Part shown: positions 6,511-13,724 of the stretch, piece after piece
How positions within the stretch are numbered: the stretch's first letter is position 1
Layout: each line of letters opens with the position of its first letter
Assembly (NCBI GenBank): GCA_005888525.1
Contig: VBAB01000108.1
Coordinates: forward strand, 1-22,243
Reading direction: 5' to 3'
Length of the DNA: 22,243 nt
Origin: Alphaproteobacteria bacterium
Lineage (GTDB): Bacteria > Pseudomonadota > Alphaproteobacteria > Rhizobiales > Hyphomicrobiaceae
Translations under genes and position numbers: made by a program
Notes under the pieces: model-generated
Told to the model about the DNA's origin: nothing
Seen by the model: only the letters and a program-made list of their open reading frames with translations
Database searches by the model: none

Positions 6511-8373
6511 TTGCCCTTCCGCTCCAGCGACGCCGTCCGCTGCGCCGAGGCGATCGTCGACCGCGCCGGGCGCGACATGGCGATGGCCATCCCGATCGGC
6601 GTCGGCAAGCCGGTGGCCCTCGTCAACGCGCTCTACCGTCTGGCCGAGGCCGACAAGCGACTGCGCTTGCGCATCTTCACCGGCCTCAGCCTGGTGCGGC
6701 CGCCTTATCGCACGAGCCTGGAGCGGCGCTTCGTCGAGCCGCTGCTCGACCGGCTGTTCGGCAATTACCCGGATCTCGACTACGCCATGGCCCTGCGCGC
6801 GGGTCGCCTGCCGCCCAACGTCGAGGTCACCGAGTTCTTCATGCAGGCGGGAGCCTGGCTCTCCAACGCGCAAATGCAGCGCAGCTACACCAGCCTCAAC
6901 TACTCGCAGGTGGCCGAGCACCTCCAGCGCATCGGCACCAACGTCCTCGGCCAGCTGGTGGCGCCGCACCCGCAAGGCCAGCCGCGCATCAGCCTCAGCT
7001 CCAACACCGACGTCACGCTCGACATGCTGCCCTACATCGTGGCGCGCCGGACGGCCGGTCAGCCGCTGGCGCTCGCCGTCGAGATCAACGCCAACCTGCC
7101 CTACATGCCCGGCGCGGCCGAGATGGATGCGGGCGAATGCGACGTCGTGCTGGAAACCGAGCGCCCCCACTACGAGCTGTTCGCGCCGCCCAAGGAGCCG
7201 GTGTCGCTTCCCGATTACGCCATGGCACTGCAGGCGGCCACGCTCATCAAGGACGGCGGCACGCTGCAGATCGGCATCGGCTCGTTCTCGGACGCGCTGG
7301 CGCACGCGCTGATCCTGCGGCACACGCGCAACGGCGATTTCAGGGCCCTGCTCGACAAGCTGGGCGCGCGCCTGCCGGCGGATGCCGAGCTCGCCCCCTT
7401 CACGAGAGGCCTCTACGGCTGCACGGAGATGCTGGTCGACGGGTTCCTGGCCCTGATGCGCGCCGGCATCCTGCGCCGCCGCGTCGCCGCGGCCGAAGGC
7501 CGCGAGGCGATCCTGCATGCCGGGTTCTTCGTCGGCAACCAGGCCTTCTATCGCGAGCTGCGGGAGATGCCGCCCGAAACCCTCGCGCTCATCGCCATGA
7601 CCGCCATCTCTTTCACCAACACCCTCTACGGCGATCAGGAGGCCAAGCGCGCACAGCGGACGCATGCCCGCTTCGTCAACACCGCCATGGTGGCAACCCT
7701 GCTCGGCGCTGTGTCCTCCGATCAGCTCGAGGACGGCCGCGTCGTCAGCGGCGCCGGCGGCCAGCACGACCTCGTCGCCATGGCGCACGCGCTGGAGGGT
7801 GCCCGCTCCATCATCGGCGTGCGCGCCACGCGGCGATCCAACCGGCGCACGACCTCCAACATCGTCTGGCGCTACGCCAATGCCACATTGCCACGGCAGC
7901 TGCGCGACATCCTCGTCACCGAGTACGGGATCGCCGACCTGCGCGGCAAGTCCGACCGCGACGTCGTGGTCACCATGCTCGCGGTGGCCGACAGCGGCTT
8001 CCAGCCAGGGCTGCTCGAGGAAGCCCGCCGCGCAGGCAAGGTCGAGCCCACGTTCACGCTACCCAACCCGACCAGCAATCGGGCGGACAATATCGAGGCG
8101 GCCCTTGCGCCGGCCGGGCGCGACGGCCTGCTGCCCGCGTTCCCGCTCGGCACCGAGATGACCGAAGTCGAGCAGACGCTGGCCGGCCGGCTTACGTTCC
8201 TGAAGTCGGCTGGCTACGGTGATCTGGTGCGGACGCTGTTTGCCGGACTGGCTCGCCGACCCGCCTCGGCCCGAGAGCAGGCCGCGCTCGATCGGCTTGC
8301 GCTGCTGTCGCCGGCCTCGGTTCGCGACCGCGCGCTGCGGGCCGTCGTCCTCGGCGCGCTGCGCCGAGGCTGA
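6511..8373 (+). CDS. Acetyl-CoA hydrolase/transferase family protein (CoA-transferase)
   Basis: A 620-aa enzyme of the acetyl-CoA hydrolase/4-hydroxybutyrate CoA-transferase family. The N-terminal half begins with the family-typical A-I-P-I-G-V-G-K-P and T-G-L-S-L-V-R-P segments, and L-Q-I-G-I-G-S-F-S-D-A-L lies near residue 250. A G-C-T-E-M motif with Glu306 corresponds to the catalytic glutamate that forms the acyl-glutamyl-CoA thioester in this family. The C-terminal AcetylCoA_hyd_C part includes S-G-A-G-G-Q-H-D-L (about residues 412-420) and E-Y-G-I-A-D-L-R-G-K. The start is a TTG, the first start codon after an in-frame TGA at 6445, and no clear ribosome-binding site precedes it. Its placement opposite the liv block suggests CoA activation or recycling for a short carboxylate. 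Confidence 0.85.
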   Translation: MPFRSSDAVRCAEAIVDRAGRDMAMAIPIGVGKPVALVNALYRLAEADKRLRLRIFTGLSLVRPPYRTSLERRFVEPLLDRLFGNYPDLDYAMALRAGRLPPNVEVTEFFMQAGAWLSNAQMQRSYTSLNYSQVAEHLQRIGTNVLGQLVAPHPQGQPRISLSSNTDVTLDMLPYIVARRTAGQPLALAVEINANLPYMPGAAEMDAGECDVVLETERPHYELFAPPKEPVSLPDYAMALQAATLIKDGGTLQIGIGSFSDALAHALILRHTRNGDFRALLDKLGARLPADAELAPFTRGLYGCTEMLVDGFLALMRAGILRRRVAAAEGREAILHAGFFVGNQAFYRELREMPPETLALIAMTAISFTNTLYGDQEAKRAQRTHARFVNTAMVATLLGAVSSDQLEDGRVVSGAGGQHDLVAMAHALEGARSIIGVRATRRSNRRTTSNIVWRYANATLPRQLRDILVTEYGIADLRGKSDRDVVVTMLAVADSGFQPGLLEEARRAGKVEPTFTLPNPTSNRADNIEAALAPAGRDGLLPAFPLGTEMTEVEQTLAGRLTFLKSAGYGDLVRTLFAGLARRPASAREQAALDRLALLSPASVRDRALRAVVLGALRRG

Positions 8374-8390
8374 ACCAGCTCGGCAAGCGT

Positions 8391-9593
8391 TCAAGCGGCC
8401 AGCGGCTCGCCGACCTGCACCGGCGAGGACGGCGCCACGGTGACGCCGTCACGTCCGCCGTTCTTGGTCAGATAGAGCGCGCGATCGGCAAGCTCCAGCA
8501 AGACGCACGGATCGTTGCCGACCGCCGGGGTCCATTCCGCCACGCCCACGCTGATGGTGGAGCCGACCGTGGCGCCATCGCGCGAAAGGGTGACCTCGCG
8601 AATGGCGGCGACGAGCCGGTTGGCGGATTTGGTGGCATTCTCGCCGCTGGTCTCGGGCATCAGCACGCTGAACTCGTCGCCGCCCAGCCGGGCGAGCAGG
8701 TCCTGCCCGCGCAGATGGGCACGCGCCGTGCGCGCCAGCAGCTTGAGGAACTCGTCGCCGGCAGCATGGCCGTAGCCGTCGTTGATCGCCTTGAAGCGGT
8801 CGATGTCGATCACCATCACGGAGAAGGGGCGGCCGGTCCTGATCGAGCGAATGCACTCCTGCTCGCAGACGGAGAGGAAGCGCCGGCGATTGGCGACGCC
8901 CGTCAGGTCGTCCATGCCGGCCAGCTGGACCATCTCCGCCTGCAAGCGGTCCATGGTCATGAGGAGGAAGCCGAACTGACACACCAGGGCTCCGAACATC
9001 GCAACGAGAAGGACCAGGCCCGCCTGCATCGGGCTCGGCGTCGCAAGCGGCAATTCGCCGCTGACCGCCAGGACGGCGAAGACGGAGCGCGCGGCATTGA
9101 GCAGCAGCAGCACACCGCATGCACCCGCGGCTATCAGGCAACCCAGCGACCTGCCGCCGGTCCGGCGATCGAGAATGTCGACCACGGCCCAGCCGATGAG
9201 GACGGATTGGGCCGCAGACAAGATCACGATCCGGAAGTGCGAGCTGTCGTAGAGCACCGTGGTGATCGAGAGGGCGACGACGGCGCTGGCCGTGATGCCG
9301 AGGATGATCAGCAGGGGCGCTGACCTGCGGTTGAGCTCGCGCACGCCGGCCCAGCCGAGGCCGGAGCCGATCAGGATCATGCCGTTGCCCAACACGATCG
9401 GCACCATCGGATCGACGGCGCCGCGCCAAAGCGACAGCGCCGAGCCGACGCCGGCCGCAAGGGCTCCGCCGAACCAGTAGCGCGCCGCGTAGAGCGTCGG
9501 AAACGTGCGCGCTACCACCAGCCAAACCAGGCTGAGGGCCAGTCCGGAGGCGATCACGGCCAGGTAGACCGAGAACAAGTCGACATGCAACAT
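8391..9593 (-). CDS. Membrane-bound GGDEF diguanylate cyclase
   Basis: A 400-aa protein predicted to make cyclic di-GMP from two GTP. The N-terminal ~215 residues hold about seven hydrophobic segments with short loops and no recognisable ligand-binding domain. The GGDEF domain begins at D-D-L-T-G-V-A-N-R-R-R near residue 228. The active-site motif is intact at G304-G-D-E-F308 within R-L-G-G-D-E-F. R295-G-Q-D298 lies exactly five residues before it, the spacing of the inhibitory RxxD I-site, so product feedback inhibition is expected. There is no EAL domain. It converges on the CoA-transferase gene, with a gap of only 17 bp. The start ATG has no strong ribosome-binding site. Confidence 0.94.
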   Translation of the reverse strand: MLHVDLFSVYLAVIASGLALSLVWLVVARTFPTLYAARYWFGGALAAGVGSALSLWRGAVDPMVPIVLGNGMILIGSGLGWAGVRELNRRSAPLLIILGITASAVVALSITTVLYDSSHFRIVILSAAQSVLIGWAVVDILDRRTGGRSLGCLIAAGACGVLLLLNAARSVFAVLAVSGELPLATPSPMQAGLVLLVAMFGALVCQFGFLLMTMDRLQAEMVQLAGMDDLTGVANRRRFLSVCEQECIRSIRTGRPFSVMVIDIDRFKAINDGYGHAAGDEFLKLLARTARAHLRGQDLLARLGGDEFSVLMPETSGENATKSANRLVAAIREVTLSRDGATVGSTISVGVAEWTPAVGNDPCVLLELADRALYLTKNGGRDGVTVAPSSPVQVGEPLAA

Positions 9594-9790
9594 GTTGATG
9601 CGCCCTACCCACGCGACAAGCTGCGGCGTCGGTCAAAGTAGCGCGCGACGATTACGGTCACGGTAAACGAGCGCGAGCAATCTACGTTAGGTTGCCGCCG
9701 TTGCGAGTTGCGGTTAATGCGGTCTTGCCGGCTGCACCTTAATTGCGAGAGCATTGACAGGAGCCGTTCGTTGCGGCGCATGCTCGCACC

Positions 9791-10708
9791 ATGAACTACC
9801 GCCACGCCTACCATGCGGGCAATTTCGCCGACGTGCTGAAGCACGCCGTGCTCACCCTCGTGCTCGAGTACATGAAGCGAAAGGAAGCGCCGTTCCGCGT
9901 CATCGACACGCATGCCGGGGCCGGCCGCTACGCGCTCGCCTCGCCGCAGGCGGAAAAGACCGGCGAATGGCAGGGCGGCATCGCCCGTCTCATGGGTGTG
10001 GACGCGAAGCCTCTGCCGCCGCCCGTGGCGCAGCACCTGCAACCTTACCTGGACGTCGTGCGCCGGGTAAATGCGGGCGACACGCTCGGCTTCTACCCCG
10101 GCAGCCCCGCAATCGCCCTGAGCCTCATGCGTCCGCAGGACACTCTGATAGCCAACGAACTTCACCCCGAAGAGTTGTCGCTCCTCGAGGATGCCATCGG
10201 CGGCGACCGCAGGGCCAAGCTGATGGCGCTCGACGCCTGGGTCGCGCTCAAGGCACTGCTGCCGCCGAAGGAGCGCCGGGGCGTCGTTCTCATCGATCCC
10301 CCCTTCGAGGAGAAAGACGAGCTCGACCGCATCGCCACGGGACTGACGCAGGGCTTGCAGCGCTTCGCCACGGGCATCTATATCGTCTGGTACCCCATCA
10401 AGGACTTGAAGCCGGTCGCCCGCTTCCATGCCGCGTTGGCTGCGCTTGCGATTCCCAAGTCCCTGCGCGTCGAGCTCATGCTCGAGCGCCCCAGACACCC
10501 CGACCGCCTCAACGGCTGCGGGCTCATCGTCGTTAACCCACCCTATACGCTGGATGGCCAGCTCGGCGCCGTGCTTCCCGAGCTCAGCCGCCGCCTCGCA
10601 TCCACCAGAGGAGGTGGCGGCTATCGCCTGGATTGGCTGGATCCCACACACGCGAGCCCTGGCAAGGCAGCGCCCGAGGCGAAGCGGCGTATGCGCATCA
10701 GGCCGTAA
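9791..10708 (+). CDS. rlmJ: 23S rRNA (adenine(2030)-N(6))-methyltransferase RlmJ
   Basis: A 305-aa SAM-dependent methyltransferase that modifies A2030 (E. coli numbering) of 23S rRNA. The N-terminal M-N-Y-R-H-A-Y-H-A-G-N-F-A-D-V-L-K-H is diagnostic of RlmJ. A SAM-binding segment I-D-T-H-A-G-A-G-R-Y is at about residues 38-47, and the catalytic DPPF/Y motif is I-D-P-P-F-E with D169. Y-I-V-W-Y-P-I-K-D and L-N-G-C-G-L-I-V-V-N-P-P-Y are also family hallmarks. It is somewhat longer than E. coli RlmJ (about 280 aa) because of a basic, probably disordered C-terminal tail. It appears to be transcribed alone, divergently from the diguanylate cyclase gene. Confidence 0.95.
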   Translation: MNYRHAYHAGNFADVLKHAVLTLVLEYMKRKEAPFRVIDTHAGAGRYALASPQAEKTGEWQGGIARLMGVDAKPLPPPVAQHLQPYLDVVRRVNAGDTLGFYPGSPAIALSLMRPQDTLIANELHPEELSLLEDAIGGDRRAKLMALDAWVALKALLPPKERRGVVLIDPPFEEKDELDRIATGLTQGLQRFATGIYIVWYPIKDLKPVARFHAALAALAIPKSLRVELMLERPRHPDRLNGCGLIVVNPPYTLDGQLGAVLPELSRRLASTRGGGGYRLDWLDPTHASPGKAAPEAKRRMRIRP

Positions 10709-10949
10709 AATGCAAGCGCTAATTTGCCTTGCACAGCTCCCGGCAATCACCGATACTCCGCCGCAGTTCGGGCGGCCCATCGGACCCGGCGGAAACTGCT
10801 GAGACTGACCTGAGATGACTCGCGCAGACGCGTCACCGTTCTCTTGCGCCTCACGTTCCCCGACATCGGACGAGACTGCCTAACCGCCACCCGCGGCAGC
10901 TTGCGCTGTCGCGATCTGCATTTTTTTACCGGGGACATGGAGACCTCGC

Positions 10950-11165
10950 ATGCGGCAGACCGGAACTGTTAAGTTCTTCAACCAGACGAAAGGCTTCGGC
11001 TTCATCACGCCGGACCAAGGGGGCAAGGACGTCTTCGTCCATATCACCGCCGTTGAACGCTCCAACATCGGCACGCTCGACGAAGGCATGCGGGTCTCGT
11101 TCGAGACCGAGCCGGACAAGCGCGGCAAAGGGCCCAAGGCCGTAAACCTGCAGCTTGCGAGCTAG
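10950..11165 (+). CDS. cspA: Cold-shock domain protein (CspA family)
   Basis: A 71-aa single cold-shock domain protein that binds single-stranded nucleic acids and acts as an RNA chaperone. RNP1 (K-G-F-G-F-I, residues 14-19) and RNP2 (V-F-V-H-I, residues 28-32) are intact, and the opening G-T-V-K-F-F-N is typical. GGAG lies 8 nt before the ATG at 10950. A T-run (10920-10927) and a long untranslated stretch back to rlmJ precede it, consistent with the regulatory leaders common to this family, though no specific thermosensor is recognisable. It is a paralog-rich family, so the symbol denotes the family rather than strict orthology. Confidence 0.95.
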   Translation: MRQTGTVKFFNQTKGFGFITPDQGGKDVFVHITAVERSNIGTLDEGMRVSFETEPDKRGKGPKAVNLQLAS

Positions 11166-11198
11166 CACCGCGCGCGCGGCGCGGGCGGTGCGGGCAGG

Positions 11199-11260
11199 CT
11201 CCCGTCACCGGCCGGCCACGGGAGCGGAAGAATCGATTGCATCCCGCACGAAAGTGCGGG
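11199..11260 (+). ncRNA. Two structured hairpins in cspA 3' / next-gene leader
   Basis: Hairpin 1 pairs CTCCCGT (11199-11205) with ACGGGAG (11218-11224) around a CCGGCCGG-containing loop. Hairpin 2 pairs CCCGCAC (11243-11249) with GTGCGGG (11254-11260), closed by a GAAA tetraloop of the stable GNRA type. With the terminator at 11278-11324 they form a compact three-stem RNA. It could be a small RNA, a cspA 3' end, or the leader of the gene at 11344. No known Rfam family was recognised. Confidence 0.45.
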
Positions 11261-11277
11261 ACTGACCAGTGTGCAAG

Positions 11278-11324
11278 GACAGCGATCTCGGGCAATGTGC
11301 CCCGGCTCGCTGTCTTTTTGTTTT
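11278..11324 (+). terminator. Rho-independent terminator or attenuator
   Basis: GACAGCGA (11278-11285) pairs with TCGCTGTC (11307-11314), with an inner GGGC/GCCC helix, and is followed at once by TTTTTGTTTT (11315-11324). This is a textbook intrinsic terminator for the plus strand. It lies 110 bp past the cspA stop but only about 10 nt before the AAGGAG ribosome-binding site of the next gene. Confidence 0.85.
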
Positions 11325-11343
11325 CGAGGGGAGCAAGGAGCCT

Positions 11344-11658
11344 ATGCGCAACTTCAAACGTTTGATGATGACGTCGGTGGTGTTTGCTGGCGCTCTCGTT
11401 GCGGCGGGGGCCGCCGCGGACGCCGGATGCATCAACAAGGGTGGGCGGGGAACCGGCGGTTCGCGCGATTCCGCAATGTTCCAGGCCTGGGAAGCGGTGC
11501 TGCAGGCCACGTCATGGGGTTCCTGGGCGCAGTTCATGGGCTCGGGCATGAAGGTGGGCTCGGCGCCCGGTTACCGGGTCAGCAACTTGAGGTCGAACTG
11601 CAAGCCGGGCGGCATGATGGGCACAGAATGCGTCGTCACGGCGACCCTCTGCAACTGA
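11344..11658 (+). CDS. Small secreted cysteine-containing protein, function unknown
   Basis: A 104-aa protein I cannot assign to a named family. It has a basic start (M-R-N-F-K-R), a hydrophobic core and a likely signal-peptidase site after A-A-A-D-A around residues 24-27. The mature protein would hold four cysteines (29, 86, 96, 103), enough for two disulfides in an oxidising compartment. A central A-W-E-A-V-L-Q-A-T-S-W-G-S-W-A segment is tryptophan-rich, followed by G-S-A-P-G-Y. AAGGAG lies 3 nt before the ATG at 11344, a short spacing; an ATG at 11365 could also serve but would trim the basic n-region. A terminator-like hairpin stands directly upstream. Confidence 0.75.
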   Translation: MRNFKRLMMTSVVFAGALVAAGAAADAGCINKGGRGTGGSRDSAMFQAWEAVLQATSWGSWAQFMGSGMKVGSAPGYRVSNLRSNCKPGGMMGTECVVTATLCN

Positions 11659-11804
11659 AGCCGCGCTGAGCTGCCATCTCGGGCGATGCAGGACCACGAT
11701 GCGTCGCTCGAGGCCTCGTTTTGGCAACCGCCTTTAGAAGTTGGTTGCTTTCGTCCCTTAGACTCAACGGAACGTGGAACGGCGACTCGAAGGCGGGACG
11801 ATTC

Positions 11805-12176
11805 ATGAGCAAGGCCCTGGCATTGGCGCTCGGCACTCTTCTGGCTGCATTCGCATCCGACAGCCTGGCGGCGGAGCGCGTTGCCAAGGCGCCGGTTGTG
11901 AAGTCCATCGGGTCCGCCGAGCAGACCGGCGCCCGCCTCTACCGCCCGCGCCCCGCGCACGCGCGGCAGTTTGCGGGGCGGCGCATTGGCTTCTACTCCT
12001 ACAGCTACCGCGACGTGATCAACACCTACGGCATGTCGCGCACCCTCTATGGCAGCACCAATACCTACCGCGCTCCGTTCATGGACCGGCAGACGCCGTC
12101 AGGGCCCTTCGACCACGGCTTCTTCTTCGACTCCGGTATGGGGCTGCATGGGGGCGACTCGCCCTACCAGCACTGA
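11805..12176 (+). CDS. Small secreted tyrosine/arginine-rich protein, function unknown
   Basis: A 123-aa predicted exported protein without a recognisable family. Residues 1-23 form a signal peptide (M-S-K-A-L-A-L-A-L-G..., cleavage near S-L-A-A). The mature part is basic and aromatic, with segments such as F-Y-S-Y-S-Y-R-D-V and D-H-G-F-F-F-D-S-G-M-G. It has no cysteine, so it differs from its upstream neighbour. The ATG at 11805 was chosen over the longer open frame from 11721 because it places the signal peptide at the N-terminus and a purine-rich GAAGGCGGGA precedes it. It lies on the same strand as the flanking secreted proteins but is separated by about 145 bp from the previous gene. Confidence 0.68.
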   Translation: MSKALALALGTLLAAFASDSLAAERVAKAPVVKSIGSAEQTGARLYRPRPAHARQFAGRRIGFYSYSYRDVINTYGMSRTLYGSTNTYRAPFMDRQTPSGPFDHGFFFDSGMGLHGGDSPYQH

Positions 12177-12538
12177 ATGGCGGACAGCCAACCGACGACG
12201 GGTAGCTGACCGGCTCCGGCCCCGGCCCACTGGATGGAAGCCCCAGTGCTTACATCAGGAACGATCTCGCTCTACTACCGACCTTGGCTGAAGATCGGCT
12301 CGTAGGCTTGCGTGTGCTCCCCTCCCCCTTGCGGGGAGGGGTCGGGGGTGGGGGTAACAAAGCGGCGACGCCGCTCGCGCGTTTCACCCCACCCCTAACC
12401 CCTCCCCGTCAAGGGGAGGGGAACCTGTCGAGCGCGCTTCATGGTTGGCGCTCTATTGATTCCGGAGAGTAGCGACCATGTTTTGGCCAAGCGGCGACGC
12501 TATCTAGCTCTTCCTGCAACGGAAGGGGGATCAGGCAC
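12177..12538. other. Intergenic stretch with palindromic repeat and leader of protease gene
   Basis: About 360 bp without a supported gene. It holds a weak 6-bp hairpin (12228-12248), the GC-rich nested repeat copy at 12317-12421, and about 115 bp leading to the protease start, whose ribosome-binding site is AAGGGGGA. No convincing promoter hexamers were identified. Confidence 0.7.
12317..12421. repeat. GC-rich nested palindromic repeat, copy 2
   Basis: Two local hairpins of identical sequence, CCCCTCCCC/GGGGAGGGG, lie at 12319-12341 and 12399-12421. They flank an outer pairing of GGGGTGGGG (within 12344-12354) with CCCCACCCC (12387-12395). At the centre, GCGGC-gac-GCCGC (12362-12374) forms a further stem. 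The whole can fold into a multi-branched cruciform. It is related to the copies at 4494-4580 and 13594-13716 but has shorter arms (CCCCTCCCC rather than CCCTCTCCCC). Confidence 0.85.
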
Positions 12539-13588
12539 ATGCGTCTTGCAGCTGCTGCCGCCTGCACGGTTCCGGCGATCGTGGCCATCGCCTCGGGAGC
12601 CGAGGCCCAGGCCCAAGAGGGCGGCTTTGGGCACCCCTCCTGCATCGCTTCGACGTTGCCGGCAGCCCGCGCCCAGGCCCGCCTTATCCCGGCCGACCTC
12701 AAGGGGCCGGCGCTGGGCCAGGTTCGCGGCGTGGTCGTTCGCTCCCTGACCTGGAGGCACGGCCAAACCATCAAAGTCTGCTTCCACACCGGCTCGCGCA
12801 AAGCCCAGGAGCGGGTCATCCGCATCGCCCGGGAATGGATGCAATACGCCAACGTCACCTTCGACTTCGAGGAGGGCGGCGCACCACGCGCCTGCAAGGG
12901 CGACAACTCCGAGGATATCAAGGTGACGTTCGAGGACAACAAGGGCTGGTGGTCGGTGCCGGGCACCAACAGCCGCGGACAGGACCCGTCCATGAACCTG
13001 CAGTTCTTCGGCGTCGACACGCCCATGCTCAAGAACGGCCAGGCGGCGCCCGAGGGGCCCATCCGCGCCACCATCCTGCACGAGTTCGGCCACGCGCTGG
13101 GGCTGCTGCACGAGCACCAGAGCCCCAACGCCAACTGCGATGCGGAGATCGACTGGGAAGCCGCCTACAAGATCGGCGCCGGCATCGGCTGGGACAAGGG
13201 GCTCGTGGACCGCAACTTCCGTCAGCTCGCGAGCACCACGTCGCTCAATGCGACCGAGGTCGACCGCAAGTCGATCATGCACTACAGCCTGCCGCCGACG
13301 CTCTTCAAGCGCGGCAAGGAGAGCGCCTGCTACGTCACCGAGAACCTCGAGCTGTCGGAGCAGGATCGCAAGTTTATCGCCTCGATCTATCCCAAGCAGG
13401 AGGCGCCGATGGTCGTTTCCGGCGCCCCGCCGACCACCGTGACGCGCAGCGCCGCCAAGCCGACGGATAGCGAGGACCGGCAAGCCCTCGTCAAGCGCTA
13501 CGAGGAGCTGCTCAAGCAGTCGGGCGTCGACGCCAGCAAAGTCCGCGAGCTCGTCGCCCAGTTCCGCAAGTCCGCAGAACGGAAGTAG
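12539..13588 (+). CDS. Secreted astacin-like zinc metalloprotease (M12A)
   Basis: A 349-aa predicted secreted endopeptidase. The zinc-binding signature H181-E-F-G-H-A-L-G-L-L-H-E192 fits HExxHxxGxxHE of astacins, with E182 as the general base and H181, H185 and H191 as zinc ligands. The Met-turn S245-I-M-H-Y-S250 includes the astacin tyrosine. A signal peptide covers about residues 1-24. Residues about 40-150 form the N-terminal sub-domain, including V-R-S-L-T-W-R-H-G-Q. After the catalytic domain (ending near residue 290) a linker leads to a charged helical tail of about 40 residues. AAGGGGGA 8 nt upstream supports the ATG at 12539. No obvious pro-peptide is seen. Confidence 0.9.
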   Translation: MRLAAAAACTVPAIVAIASGAEAQAQEGGFGHPSCIASTLPAARAQARLIPADLKGPALGQVRGVVVRSLTWRHGQTIKVCFHTGSRKAQERVIRIAREWMQYANVTFDFEEGGAPRACKGDNSEDIKVTFEDNKGWWSVPGTNSRGQDPSMNLQFFGVDTPMLKNGQAAPEGPIRATILHEFGHALGLLHEHQSPNANCDAEIDWEAAYKIGAGIGWDKGLVDRNFRQLASTTSLNATEVDRKSIMHYSLPPTLFKRGKESACYVTENLELSEQDRKFIASIYPKQEAPMVVSGAPPTTVTRSAAKPTDSEDRQALVKRYEELLKQSGVDASKVRELVAQFRKSAERK

Positions 13589-13593
13589 GCAAG

Positions 13594-13716
13594 TTCCCTC
13601 TCCCCACTCTTCAGTGGGGAGAGGGGTAGGGTGAGGGGCAGACGCTTGCTTCGGAGTTCGTTGCCGCCCCTCACCCCGACCCTCTCCCCATTTTGAATAA
13701 AAATGGGGAGAGGGAG
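13594..13716. repeat. GC-rich nested palindromic repeat, copy 3 (between convergent genes)
   Basis: Hairpin A pairs CCCTCTCCCCACT (13596-13608) with AGTGGGGAGAGGG (13613-13625). Hairpin B pairs CCCTCTCCCCATTTT (13680-13694) with AAAATGGGGAGAGGG (13700-13714). GGGTGAGGGGC (13629-13639) pairs with GCCCCTCACCC (13666-13676) to join them. It starts a few bases past the protease stop and ends 9 bp before the mdtC stop, so it is well placed as a bidirectional terminator or transcript-end stabiliser. Confidence 0.88.
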
Positions 13717-13724
13717 AAGTCACG

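Noticed and set aside
6315..8222. 635-codon plus-strand frame overlapping the CoA-transferase
   Set aside because: The translation is arginine/alanine-rich noise in an offset frame; the 6511-8373 frame contains the conserved CoA-transferase motifs.
9754..9759. TTGACA hexamer upstream of rlmJ as a -35 box
   Set aside because: No acceptable -10 element at the right spacing, and too close to the start codon.
11724..11748. GCAACC/GGTTGC hairpin between the two small secreted genes
   Set aside because: A short stem with a 13-nt loop and a weak T-run; chance pairing is likely.
12228..12248. CACTGG/CCAGTG hairpin after the 123-aa secreted protein gene
   Set aside because: Only a 6-bp stem with no T-tract; not convincing as a terminator.
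4494..13716. GC-rich repeats as a CRISPR array
   Set aside because: Only three scattered diverged copies, no regular spacers and no cas genes; they are intergenic palindromes.
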